NCBI GenBank assembly: GCA_024195585.1
Contig: SWBL01000172.1
Location: 40,866 to 104,865, forward strand
Reading direction: 5' to 3'
Length of the DNA stretch: 64,000 nt
DNA from: Aureobasidium sp. EXF-3400
Lineage: Eukaryota; Ascomycota; Dothideomycetes; Dothideales; Saccotheciaceae
In this document: one piece after another, positions 1 to 10,758 of the stretch
Layout: each line of letters begins with the position of its first letter
Numbering within the stretch: position 1 is the stretch's first letter
The notes under the pieces: generated by a model
Databases searched by the model: none
Told to the model about the DNA's origin: nothing
What the model saw: the letters and a program-made list of their open reading frames with translations, nothing else
Translations under genes and position numbers: made by a program

Positions 1-1219
1 CAGTTATGAGACGGGTTGTACAACATACTGCTGTGTGCTCGCGGGGCAATTCACTTGTTGTGTACTGAAGAATTATCGCAGGTCATGTCAAGCTCGTCAA
101 GTCTTGCTTCCGAGTCTCGAGCCGTTGATGGATTTGACTGATAGCGAGTCCCTTTCCATTGTCGTGCTCCGAGCTGTTCAAAGTCTCGTGTCATCTCGTT
201 CTTTGTGGCTGTTAGAGAGCACAAGACGACATCTTCTTCCAGATGGCGGCCAGCGCGAATCGAGATGAAAGGGCGCAAAGATTGGTTGGAATTCTTTAGC
301 CGGAGTAGAGGTCCTCATACAACTCAGATCTGTACGGCTGTGCATCCCAGTAAGTACCTATGTCTGGAGCGTGTGAAATCTCGTGGAAGGAGCTGAGAGA
401 CCGTCGACACCGTCCCTCCTGCATTGAAGGATCGCTTGGCGCCTTGGCGGCTTGGCATTTTCTCCTTTTCGACGGCACGCTCTTCGCTCCTCCGTACGTT
501 TACATACCTGAACACCAAGAACCGTTTAATCAAGTTATCTCGCTATGAGCATACTGTGTGCTCGAGACGACTTCTCTCTCTCAACCGTGAAGATTGAAAC
601 ACGCCGCCGGCGTTGACCGAAGTCCATTCAGGCCAAGGCAATGTTGAACAACGAATATCGACGGCCAGTCCGATGCCGTATCTTCAGCTCACAATGTTAC
701 GGTTGATGTTTCGTCCTGCCAAGTATGCATTTCTCAAGGTGCACCTGTCTGCCCTTCATCACTGTGTACTCACTCTGAACACCTGTCACTTGTGAGGATT
801 GGAAGTTTTGAGCGCGGAGGGCCAGAAGTGTCAAGCTAGAGAGGAGCTCATCCTTCCACATGCTGCAATACCAACCCACGAAGTTCAGTATACTCGGCAA
901 GTTCCTGCATGATGGCTATCAAGGTAGAAACTCCGAGACTGAGCCTCCCCCGTGTTTCAACAGAGCTGAGGAGTAACGGCAACCGCTGAGGCTGACCAAC
1001 GTCACCGTTTTTCAGGTGAGCGGCTCTCCGACTGTCTCGACTCGCGCTTGCCATTCGGCAACTTCAGACGAAGGAGGCTCGAAATTACCATGGCAATATC
1101 ATACATACAAAATCGCGAGAGTATAGGAACAGCATGATGATCTGCCCAAATCTGTTTCCTTCGTCCCTCTCTAATCCTTCCTGGCACCAAGTTGCGGTGG
1201 CCACTTCTTTCTCTCCACC
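1..1219. other. Upstream region without a recognisable gene
   Basis: I see only short, mutually overlapping open frames on both strands and no recognisable protein family. The last few hundred bases presumably carry the promoter and leader of the large secreted protein that starts at 1220. The ATG there sits in the context CACC-ATG-A. Confidence 0.5.
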
Positions 1220-4200
1220 ATGAAGGGCTCTTTCTCTTTACTGTTGACATGGATAATGGCGGCAAGCGCGGCCGACTCATTTGTTTACTCTTTCGATCAG
1301 CGAGATGTCAAGCCTCTCAAACCACAGCGTGCACCCATAATTCATCAACCTCTGCGCAAACGAGAGGAGCCTGCTGATTACGCGAGCCATAATCATCTCT
1401 TCCCTGCCATCCACCCACACCTCGATAGAAGAGATACGGTACATCTACACTCCAGGCAGGAACACTCGCTGTTCTACACCAAAGATGGTGGCATACGTAT
1501 GTGAACTTCTCAACACATGAAGTCAACCCCCAGCTGATTCAGCGACCTTTCAGAACTCCAAGATGCCGATATGGTGGCTACCCTGGATGCTACTTTTCAC
1601 TGGGAAGCCGTCATTCTTGACCATACAGCCTATGTCCAGAATGTGACATGTCGAGGAGACCAGATGCTGATCAAGCTTGATTCCGTCGGTAGTCTTACTG
1701 CTGCTAAGACAAACTGGACTGGAGACACCATTGTGTTTGTGAGCTCTGACAAGTCGTGCCACACCACCTATCCCGGGCAGTTTGGCTTCTTCAACACTTC
1801 GATGGTCTCATATGATCAGAAAGCGTTGACTGCTACTGCAAAAGGCAAACAGATCTCGGTGGAGCAAGCCATCAGAGAGTTCAACATAGTCTGGGGACAA
1901 TGGGAAGCCGCTGGAAGCCCACAAACGCAGCAGGCAGTATCACCCGCGGTCAAGATAGCCGCAGTGTCCCCGAGTACTTCTCGCACATCATCCACACGTA
2001 CAACGTAAGTTTGTACATCCTAGCTCTGCATCTGGCCTCCGCCTCACATCGATACTAACGCTCGACAGCTCATCTTCAACATCGCTTCAGTCATCGTCTT
2101 CTCTCTCATCACGCCCATCGTCGAAAAGCTCGTCAGCGAGTGTTTCTCGAGCATTGAGTGGTTCCTCACGCATTGTATCCTCTTCATATTCATCTCGTGG
2201 ATCTACCTCTTCCAGTCGAAGTGCCGCAAGCTCGAAGCTGAGCAACACGGGTTCCCGCAGTACCTCCGGATCAAGTTCTCGAACAACAGTCAACTCGAGC
2301 GCGGTGAAATCTTCGTCCAAGCTGAGTAGTCCGACCTCTCACAGCCAGTCCAAATCCAGCACTAGTAGTTTGCGCTCCTCATCCAAATCTTCTGCAGGAA
2401 GTTCAAGTTCATCTACGAAGTCCGGTCTCTTGAGCTCAAAGTCTTCCTCCAAACTATCGACAGGTGCTCTCAGCTCAGGAAAGTCAAGCACTCAAGGATC
2501 TGCAAGCTCAAGAACTACAAGTGGCTCAAGCCTGAGGTCATCTACATCGACCGACAGACTGAAGGCCCTGGTAGCGCTCGCTCAATCTACCGCCACTCCG
2601 TTGTCAGCATCAATCAATGCCACTCGATCAGCCATACCGACTTCTTCCCTAGCCAGGAACTCGACATCGCGAGAGTCGTTCGAGACGCTTGTACCTCCGA
2701 CTGGAACCGGCAAGTGCGGTGTTATTCCAAGCCCAATGCCTTCGGGTATATCCAAGTACTTTTCTCAGGTAGCTTGCGACAACAGTTTCGACAAACATGT
2801 TGATGACTTCTTTACTTATCTTAGAGATGTTGCCAATCTGAATGGAGCTTTGAGCAAGTGGGCGCCGAACACTGGCATCACGTCCGAAAACCTACCAGGA
2901 GCTGGATCCTCAAAAGTGCTTACCCGCAGAGGATACATCGAGAAACGTGATCTCGGCAGCTTCCTGGGTGGGGTGGTCAGAGTGGTCAGGTTCATCGTGG
3001 ATGTGATCATTGCTGTGGTCCAAGCTATCGTCAGTGCGGTCCGCGACCTTGCCGAGTCCCTACTACCCACTTGGAACCCCAGCGCATCTTTCACCATCCC
3101 AGTAAGACTTGAGCCACCCTCAAAACTGCTAGATGAGTGTCCTTGGGGCGATGGAGGTCTCGAACTGTGGAAGTGGTCGGCCGAAGGTTCAGAGGGCTTC
3201 GATCCTTTGAGTTACGACACACTTGCGAAGATGACTAGCGCGGATGAGATCTTGACCTTCGAGATTGATGGTGTCGAACAACTGCCAGAACCCGGTGTTA
3301 CCGTTTGGTGTGTCGACTGTGGCATCCACGGGTCAATCTACACCACGGGATCAGCCACTTTCACGATCATCGGTCCTACGCGCCTCGAACTACGTCTTCG
3401 TGGCAACCTCAATGCTAACGTTCAGATTGGTGTCGACGGCTTCTACAAGTTCGAAAAGCCTGTCTTGGACATTCCTTTGACGCCAGATATCGGTCTGCCT
3501 GGGTTCTCCATTCCAGACGTGATCACTATCGGTCCCTACCTGACTGTCGATCTTGTCGCTAAGATCGAAGTAGAGGCTGTGGGTCAAGTCCTTGCTGGCG
3601 TCAACCTCGACTGGCCCGAGATGGGTATGTTTGTCGATTTCTTGCTTCCTTATTCTGCTAGGAGTTACGGCTACTCTCCCATTGTCACGCCTTTTTTCAA
3701 TGCTTCTGGAGAGATCACTGCTACTGCTTCGCTCGGTCTTCCGATAGGCATTAATGTTGGTGTAAGTGTTCTCGGGGGTATCTGGAAGGAAGCCATTGCG
3801 CTTGTCGACACTCCTGCAATCCAAGCTGTGGCTGAGTACAAAGCCAACGTCAACAGTCAGGATGGTGTCACAGTGGGCGGTGACGAATGTGAAGGCATAC
3901 ACTTCTACAGCAATGTCATCAATACACTGGAGCTGGAGGTGCCTCATGTGGGCAATGTAAGTACTCTACTCAGATCGTTCTGAACCGTAGCTGACAGATC
4001 TTCAAAGTTCGAGCTGGGCACCTGGGAAGGGCCGAAATTCATTGAGGGATGTATCAACGACAACGGAGTCACCACTGTCAGACAACAGCAACAGCCCGTA
4101 TCTGGTGGCATGACTAGAGCTGGTTGCAAGCTCTACGACAATGTCTTCAACAACCCCGATTTTGACAATGGATTGTCCGGGTGGACGCCGCTTGTCGGTT

Positions 4201-6075
4201 TCGACAACGCTGAAATGGGTGTTAAAGCAGAAGGCACGAACCAAGAACTGTAAGACGCCACAACATGCGCTGCTAGAAAGTTTTGCTCACTATACTCCAG
4301 GTCCATACACAGGGAAACCTTCTCTGACCCCGGCGGTTGTTTCTTGGTCGTCTGTCCGGGTACATGCCTACAGAGCGGCGAGTGTAGAGGTGGTTGCGAT
4401 GCCGCCTGTCCGCAGCCTCAGGGACCATGGAAGTTCACTGTTTCCCAGGTCGTCGACCTCTGTACCTTTTCCCAATACAATGCAGAGGTTTCTGGTCGTA
4501 TAGAAAGAGGCGGTGGTGGTACCAGTTGCAAAGTCAACAAGTGGTTTGTGGAAGGCGCTGATTCAAGCTCAAGTTGGTACAAGCAAGACTACAAGTTTGA
4601 GAAGCCAATACTGCCAAAGACTGATAAAAACAAAGACAGTCTGCCAATCGGAATCGGTGGAAATACCAAGGTAAGCTGGAACTGCCTCGAACCTCGATCT
4701 CAGGTCGCATCGACTAACCTGCTTCATCTAGACTGCTATTACCATTCCAGCGAGAGACAATGCACCTTCTTACAGAATGAAGGTAGGCATCGAAGTGGAG
4801 TGCACATCTGACGACTTTGATGTGAGACTTGATAGCTTCGTACTCCGGCCGGAGTAAGTATACCGTGTCACATCTCGTCTCATTCCGCTGGCTAATCGTA
4901 GTGATAGTTCCTCGGCATACTCGAAGCGTGACCTAGACGCGCGACAAGGACTGATGGTCCATCCCGATCTCGCTACATTCCACGACAACAACACCTTGCA
5001 GGCCAGACAGCTACCTGCAATCCCTGAGGTCAAATCAGTGGGCGTTGCTGTACCTGCAACTGCCAAATCCCAAGCAGCGCCGGTGGTGTCTTCAGGAAAC
5101 GCTGTCCCGACTGTTGCCGCGGCCACCGGTGTACCTACACTTGGCAAACCCCAAGCAGCGCCCGTCGTGCCCGAGGGTATGCCTGTCATCGCGGCCTCGA
5201 ATGCCGTCCCTGCTATCGAGAGCACCCGAGCTGCACCTGTGGTTTCACAGGGCAATGCCATTCCCACTATCGGGGCTGCAAACGCCGCGCCAAATCTCGA
5301 GTCGACACAAGCCGTACCGATGATCGGAGCTGCCAACGCTGCTCCAACATTACCACCCAATCTCGAAGCCCCATCATTCGACTATGTACCTGGTGGGAAC
5401 ATTGCAGTTGGCACTTACACTCTCGGTGGAGCAGTCCCGACTGCCACTGCCGTCTATGCAGGTCCAAACAAGTACATCTTCCCAGCTTTCGAGGATGTCA
5501 TGAAGTCAGCCACTGTCGGTGTCGCTGGAGCAATGCCCACAGCAGGATCTGGTGAGCCCTACACTGGCTGGACTACACTTGCCAACCTTGACACTCGGCA
5601 AAAGTCAAGCCTTGCCGCGGCAGAGGATGGTAATTTCTACATGGTCGGCAATTCGGGAGGTGCATCTCCAGGCACACAATTCTACAGTGAAGACTCCATC
5701 GCCTTCAAGGACGAATCTGAACGCATGTTCCACTACTATCCGGCTACCATGTCAGCGTATGGAGTTTCCAGACTTCGCGCTTCACAAGTGCTCGACACAC
5801 CCCTTGGTGCACAGCTCATCACGCTTGTGCCTGTCGCCACCCCTGATGGAGTAGTCGCATACGTTGCAGCAGATACCGATGGACACAACTATCTATTGGC
5901 ATGGTGCTCAGCTCCCAGGTGGCAGGGCTCCAAGGTTTTTCTGGTCAGTGATTACGAAAAGGGATTACAGACTCTTTTGAGTGGTGAAGTGCAGTGGATC
6001 GTGACCGGTAACAATGTCACGGAGTGCGATCCTTTGGTTTTGACCAGTCAGGCGGGAGGTTTGGTACCTGTTTAG
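1220..6075 (+). CDS. Large modular secreted protein (DUF7029/DUF7223-like)
   Basis: I rebuilt seven exons: 1220-1496, 1554-2004, 2069-3956, 4008-4249, 4301-4670, 4732-4853 and 4902-6075, giving 1507 aa. Residues 1-18 form a signal peptide, so the protein is probably secreted or in the cell wall. Order: a conserved globular region (about 95-220, including GGIQLQDADMVATLDATFHW) that resembles fungal DUF7029; a Ser/Thr-rich stalk (about 240-430); a beta-rich region resembling DUF7223 (about 590-870); a Cys-containing module that begins like a carbohydrate-binding jelly roll (NPDFDNGLSGWTP, about 920-1110); Ala/Pro/Val repeats (about 1145-1250); and a C-terminal domain of unknown fold. Several Lys-Arg or Arg-Arg pairs could be Kex2 processing sites. 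Family names are from memory; no enzymatic residues are evident, and adhesion or wall remodelling is only a guess. The intron at 3957-4007 uses an AAG acceptor because the nearby CAG breaks the frame. Confidence 0.85.
5035..5355 (+). repeat. Degenerate Ala/Pro/Val protein repeats
   Basis: Within the last exon of the secreted protein the coding sequence repeats a unit of roughly 20-30 residues, seen as QAAPVV...GNAVPTV, QAAPVV...NAVPAI, RAAPVV...GNAIPTI and related copies. The copies are imperfect at the DNA level. Repeats like this are common in fungal wall proteins and often vary in copy number among strains. Confidence 0.7.
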
Positions 6076-6680
6076 TAGTGTTTAATCTTGGGAGCTATAC
6101 ACTTCCTCTTACGAATCTTATGATCTGTCTCTGAACAAATGTCACTGCTCAATGTTTCTTCGAGTTTCTGTCTTTGCCATCGCCAAGAGCACAACGGTCT
6201 AGTGTTGATGTTGGATCCATTGCTCATAACAAGGAAAGACCAAGACCACAGATGAAAACCAAGATTCCGGATGTGTGATTTGTTGAATGTTGGAAGATGT
6301 ATGTTGCTCTCACTCTGGATGTCGTCGGTGTTGTCGCTGAATCCTTCGGGAATAGCCTGTAGGTCTTGCGTCCGTAACGTGAGGCACAGTCGTCGATCAC
6401 TGCCTTGGCGCCTTGACACAGCCATCTTCCTTGGTCAAAGACGACAGCCAAGGCAGAATCTCAATGAACGTCAATCCTTCGATGTCATATAGGTCATGCA
6501 CTTGATCCTACGAGGATCATGTTTGCTCTTTGTAGAGGTCCACTGTTGTGGCTATAAGAGACCCTGACTTGTCGCCTGACTTAGCCGCAAACACCTGTTC
6601 TTTGCACACTGTTTGAGAACGCGACTGACACGAACAAGGCTTCCTATCTTCCGCAAATCTCAAGGCCAAAACGACCAATC
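6076..6680. other. Intergenic region and promoter of the GPI-type protein
   Basis: No coding signal was found. It contains the 3' flank of the large secreted protein and a TATA-like CTATAAG at about 6552-6558, 123 nt upstream of the next start codon, a plausible core promoter spacing. Confidence 0.4.
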
Positions 6681-7529
6681 ATGCTTTCGTCGACTCTGTC
6701 TTCATCGATACTGCTCCTGGCTTCTTCTGTCTTTGTTGATGCCGCCGGCTACGCAACCAGAGATTCTCAATATCCAACTTGTTCAGGCTTCGACACCAGT
6801 TCCAACGACACGAGACCCTTTCCATCTCGAGACTTCATCATTTCCACAGGTGTTGTGTGCAATGTCAATGGAAGTAACTTCTCCACCCCTTGCGATGTAC
6901 TCAGTGGTGGCTGGCCGACATTGCAAAATGTTTTCTTGAACGCGAACGGCTCTGTCCTTACCAGCGGTATCACGCGTCTTGAGGATTCTCTGGCTTGGAC
7001 TATTTGGAATACTACTGGTGACACCAACCCGTACAGCTTCTCTCGTACCGTCGCTGTAGAGAACGAGACAGTCACTTTTGATAATGGAACCAGTGGATAT
7101 GGTAAGTTATGGCTACCATACATACAGATGTACTCATCCCGTCTTCAAGACTACCGTCGCTAATCCCCCAATGCAGTCATCTTCACACCTACCTACCGCT
7201 GTGTGACCGGTCGCATCCAAGGCTGCGCTTCCAACTTCACACTAGCCAACGACACTGAAATCAGCGCATGCTACCCCGAGTTGACAGATAGGGGTGACAC
7301 GATTCAGAGTCTGCCTGGCTTCTTCCACAACATCAGTGTTGTGGCTGGCTCTCGATCAATCAACGAAACTAGCGCCCAGACCGCTGCAAATCTGAAGCAG
7401 AACCCCAACAATCGCCCGCCTTATAACCTCGTATCTAGTGGTGCCGATGCTGGAGTGAGACTCACCAGCGTTGGCCTGTCGAGCGTTATGGCTTTGGTGG
7501 TTGTTTGGCTTGGAGTCTACGTATTGTAA
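6681..7529 (+). CDS. Small secreted, probably GPI-anchored surface protein
   Basis: Two exons (6681-7101 and 7177-7529) encode 257 aa. Residues 1-22 are a clear signal peptide ending near VDAAG. The mature part is rich in N-glycosylation sequons (NDT, NGS, NFS, NTT, NET, NGT and others) and has spaced cysteines that could form disulphides. The C-terminus has small residues (SSGADAG) followed by a hydrophobic tail of about 20 residues (SVGLSSVMALVVVWLGVYVL) that runs to the stop, the classic GPI-attachment pattern. I do not recognise a domain and assign no activity. It lies head-to-tail behind the large secreted protein, so two surface proteins are adjacent. Confidence 0.85.
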
Positions 7530-8056
7530 AGTATCGAGGGCGCTGAAATTCGGAACGAGCTTAATCATCTTCCTGCTGCCTATGGCGAGCAGTCCGTAGT
7601 TATTACTGAAGAAGGAATGACTGCTCCACACTATTGGCCTAACCATTTAGTACCTGCGTGAGGATTGCGAGAGATAATCTTGGCAGAACGAGATACAGAC
7701 AGTTGATGCTTGTTTCGTACACTCTGTCCGTCGACTAAGAACTCACAGACTGAATGAGGACACTGAAACAAAATTTCTCATCCTTCACTTGAGTTCAAGT
7801 GGTGTGTGACGGAGAATTTGCTGTAAGAGCCGGAAAATACGGTCGTGGTGAGCCGTCGTATCAGGGTGATGCCGAGCACATTGTCCGTCACTCGAATAAC
7901 GTTCTTCACCTGACGTTTGGAGACGCTCTTCATCGTTCACTACCGCCGCGCCTTTTTGTTGCCTTTTTGCACTCGACCTTTGATCAACGCGTCTTTGTCT
8001 TTACGCGACCACACTAGACAGCAGCCCTTTGTTAATCGCCAACCGGATCGATCACC
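7530..8056. other. Intergenic region
   Basis: No gene was found. It presumably holds the terminator of the GPI-type gene and the promoter of the MOSC-reductase gene. The leader just before 8057 is pyrimidine- and A-rich. Confidence 0.4.
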
Positions 8057-8866
8057 ATGCCATCCATCGATCTATCTCCAATCCGCATACCACCTCCAAC
8101 AACACTCCTCGAACTGCGCACGTCAAAACTGAAAAATTTCGGCACCGTCCTCTCAGGCATCGATAAGAAGCCAATTCACATACCACTCTATGTCTCTTCC
8201 ACTGGACTGACAGACGACGAACACGACCTAACATTCCACGGTGGTGTTGACAAAGCTATTCACCAATACGATCATGGACACCACGCTTTCTGGCAATCTC
8301 GCCACCCCCAGGCAGCCGCAAAGTTTGTAGCTGGCGGTTTCGGCGAGAACTTCGTTGCCGAGGGCTTGACCGAAGAGAACATCTGTATTGGTGATGTTCT
8401 GCGTGTTGGTCCTAAGAACTCAACATTGACTGGTGGGAACAATGGTTGTTTGCTTCAAGTCAGTCTACCTCGACAGCCATGCTTCAAACTAAACCAGAGA
8501 TTTGGAGTTAAGAACTTCGCGCCAGAAACGCATCGGGAGAACAAGACTGGATGGTACTATCGAGTCCTCAAACAGGGTTGTATCTCCGCTGGGATGGAGC
8601 TGAGAGTGATGGAGAGGCCGCAACCTACCTGGTCGATCGCAACACTTCAGCACTTTGTTCATCGAGATAAGGATGATCTGAAAATGGCCAAAGAATTCTG
8701 CGATATGCCAGAGCTGGGTAAAGAGTGTAGAGATGTGTTCAAGAAGCGCATTCTTGAAGCAGTGGCCAAAGCAACACATCCAGTGGCGCAATGGACAGAT
8801 TACACCATTGACTGCGAAGACCATGGAGACACCACGAATCGTTCGACTGGAACTGACGACCGCTGA
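8057..8866 (+). CDS. MOSC (YiiM-like) part of a frameshifted MOSC-reductase fusion
   Basis: This 269-aa frame carries a MOSC domain of the YiiM type: HGGVDKAIHQY (about 61-71), GGFGENFVAEGL (about 93-104), IGDVLRVG, and Cys142 in LPRQPCFKLNQRFG, the position expected to contact the molybdenum-cofactor sulphur. The YiiM three-helix extension follows (about 205-245). In many fungi this unit is fused to a ferredoxin reductase of the phthalate-dioxygenase type. Here the reductase begins in the +1 frame, and this frame runs on for about 15 unrelated residues to a stop at 8866. The conserved W-x-D-Y segment (about 8790-8802) is in this frame, so the break lies just after it, near 8815-8822. It could be a true frameshift, a sequence error or unusual decoding. 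The cellular substrate is unknown. Confidence 0.75.
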   Translation: MPSIDLSPIRIPPPTTLLELRTSKLKNFGTVLSGIDKKPIHIPLYVSSTGLTDDEHDLTFHGGVDKAIHQYDHGHHAFWQSRHPQAAAKFVAGGFGENFVAEGLTEENICIGDVLRVGPKNSTLTGGNNGCLLQVSLPRQPCFKLNQRFGVKNFAPETHRENKTGWYYRVLKQGCISAGMELRVMERPQPTWSIATLQHFVHRDKDDLKMAKEFCDMPELGKECRDVFKKRILEAVAKATHPVAQWTDYTIDCEDHGDTTNRSTGTDDR

Positions 8867-9725
8867 TACTTCGAACGTCGTGACTACACCAATCCCAGCC
8901 GGCAGCTACACCCTCCTCAAACTACCCAATGGACTCCAACGCGCCTACTCAATCGTAACCGGCACGACATCGTCTTTCACCCTCGGCATTGCCCTCGACG
9001 ACGAAAGCCGCGGTGGCTCCTCATACATACACAACAACCTCACCATCGGCGATATCATCCAAGTTGGACAAATGACTCGCGGCATCAAACCCAACGGCAT
9101 GGCGTCCCACCACATCTTTATCGTTGGCGGAATCGGAATCACCGCTTTCATCTCCACGATGAAGAAAATGCATTCCATCAACCAGACTTTCGAACTACAC
9201 TACGCGGTCAGATGTGCAGGAGATGTAGCGTTTAGAACACTGATGAGTGGCTTTAAGGACAGCATTCATATATACGATAAGGAGAAGGATCAAAGGATGG
9301 ACATCAATCAGATCTTGAGAGATAGGATTGACAACAGTCATGTCTTTACCTGTGGACCAGAGCGTATGATTTCCTCTGTCATCGCTGCAGCAAAAGAAGT
9401 GGGTATGGCAGAGGATGAAGTTTTCTACGAGACTTTCACCAGCGACACTTCTGGCGATCCGTTTACAGTTGATGTTGTCTCGTCCAACAAGACCACGAGA
9501 CTGAATGTTGGGCATGAGCAGAGCTTACTGGAGGTTATGAGGGCTGCAGGATTGGAGGTGGCAAGTTCGTGTGAGACGGGCAGTTGCGGTACTTGTAGGA
9601 TCAGTGTGAGAGAAGGGAAGATTGTACACAAAGGGAAGGGATTGACGACAACAGAGCAGGAGAAACAGATGCTGTGTTGTGTCTCGAGAGGCCAAGGACA
9701 CATTGTGGTGGAACTCGACGTTTGA
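8823..9725 (+). CDS. Ferredoxin reductase plus 2Fe-2S part of the same fusion
   Basis: This frame continues the MOSC gene one base out of register. Reading from the ATG at 8823 it encodes 300 aa with a flavin-binding RAYSIV motif, a nucleotide-binding HHIFIVGGIGITAF segment, CGPERMI, and a C-terminal plant-type 2Fe-2S domain with CETGSCGTC followed by a distal cysteine in MLCCVSRG. That is the layout of phthalate-dioxygenase-type reductases: NAD(P)H to flavin to iron-sulphur cluster. Joined to the upstream MOSC frame, the register around W-T-D-Y-T-I and E-T-P-R-I is restored exactly by skipping one base. It might be translated alone only if ribosomes reinitiate at 8823, or if transcription starts internally. 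It is convergent with the kinase gene, about 100 bp away. Confidence 0.75.
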   Translation: METPRIVRLELTTADTSNVVTTPIPAGSYTLLKLPNGLQRAYSIVTGTTSSFTLGIALDDESRGGSSYIHNNLTIGDIIQVGQMTRGIKPNGMASHHIFIVGGIGITAFISTMKKMHSINQTFELHYAVRCAGDVAFRTLMSGFKDSIHIYDKEKDQRMDINQILRDRIDNSHVFTCGPERMISSVIAAAKEVGMAEDEVFYETFTSDTSGDPFTVDVVSSNKTTRLNVGHEQSLLEVMRAAGLEVASSCETGSCGTCRISVREGKIVHKGKGLTTTEQEKQMLCCVSRGQGHIVVELDV

Positions 9726-9831
9726 TCATCAGCTCACCCTACATGTGGTTTGCGCTCTAGTTCTGATACACATCGAATCTTGGAAAGCACCACCGTTGAA
9801 TACCACAAGCTCAAGTTCTGATTCACAGCAC

Positions 9832-10758
9832 TCACATCTCCATCTCATCACCTGTCGCATTTGAATCCAGTCCCAAGTCCTGCCTCAGCACCTTCAAGAA
9901 TCCTGGTGATATCCTTTCTCCTTGTCTCACCCAAACAGCCTCCCTACACGCTTTTGCGGTAGGTCTCTTCTCGACATCGTCTCTCAACATCCAGTCGGTC
10001 GTTTCCTTAGCCCAAGAACTCATGAGCCTGCTTTCCGTATGTGGAGGCACAAGAGCCTGCGTGCACAAATCGCTGCAGACCTGCCCAAGAGCCCAGACGT
10101 CCGCCTTGCACACCTGTTCTAGATCGTAGTCACAAAACAGAGTTTCAGGAGCCGTGTAGCGTCCCACTGGGGCAGGTATACTCTCATTCTCCAGGAAATG
10201 GGCGGCAAAACCAAAGTCCGAGATCTTGAAGGTTAGATGAGGTGACTTGGACTCATGAAAGACAAGGATATTGGCGGGTTTGATATCTCTGTGCGCAAGG
10301 CTTTGATCATGCAGGTACGTCAAAGCAGATAGCATTTGATAAGCCACCGTTTGAGCGACTGCTTCGTCTAGTCCCGAGATACCAAGAGTCGAGTAAGCAG
10401 TATAGAAGTCGAGAAGGTTGTGATCCGCAAGTCCGGTCAAGATACACGCATTCCAAGATCCAGTTCCAGGGTCAGGCACGCCGCCTATGTCTTCCAAGAC
10501 GACGACGTTGGGATGCGATAGACTCGCCAGAATAGTGGCTTCCTCACGAAATCGCCTAAGTTGAGCTGATGTTGAGGTCTGAAGTACTTTCATGGCGAAG
10601 AGCTTGTTGGACTGGGGTTTGACAATTCGATACGATATGCCATAGTTTCCGGTACCAAGAGTGGATTGAACGACATAATTTCCATTGCGATTGTAAGATG
10701 TTGCCACAGTGTTTGTGGATAGTGGTGTAGGCGTCAGATCGGAGATAGTGTTGCCCAT
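9832..10758 (-). CDS. Protein kinase with N-myristoylation signal
   Basis: This is a single-exon gene of 308 aa if it starts at the first in-frame ATG (10758). It has a complete kinase domain: glycine loop LGTGNYG (34-40), ATP-binding Lys57 in AMK, catalytic HRDIKPAN (Asp158), DFG (Asp181), and TAPE at the end of the activation segment. It is probably a Ser/Thr kinase, given the DIKPAN loop. The N-terminus reads MGNTIS, which fits the Gly2/Ser6 N-myristoylation rule and suggests membrane attachment. The kinase domain is nearly the whole protein, with no regulatory domain. The substrate is unknown. An open frame extends 17 codons upstream without an ATG, so an upstream exon cannot be excluded. 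Confidence 0.8.
   Translation of the reverse strand: MGNTISDLTPTPLSTNTVATSYNRNGNYVVQSTLGTGNYGISYRIVKPQSNKLFAMKVLQTSTSAQLRRFREEATILASLSHPNVVVLEDIGGVPDPGTGSWNACILTGLADHNLLDFYTAYSTLGISGLDEAVAQTVAYQMLSALTYLHDQSLAHRDIKPANILVFHESKSPHLTFKISDFGFAAHFLENESIPAPVGRYTAPETLFCDYDLEQVCKADVWALGQVCSDLCTQALVPPHTESRLMSSWAKETTDWMLRDDVEKRPTAKACREAVWVRQGERISPGFLKVLRQDLGLDSNATGDEMEM

Noticed and set aside
3390..3947. A 185-codon open frame antisense to the large secreted protein
   Set aside because: Low-complexity shadow of a confidently spliced gene; no motif.
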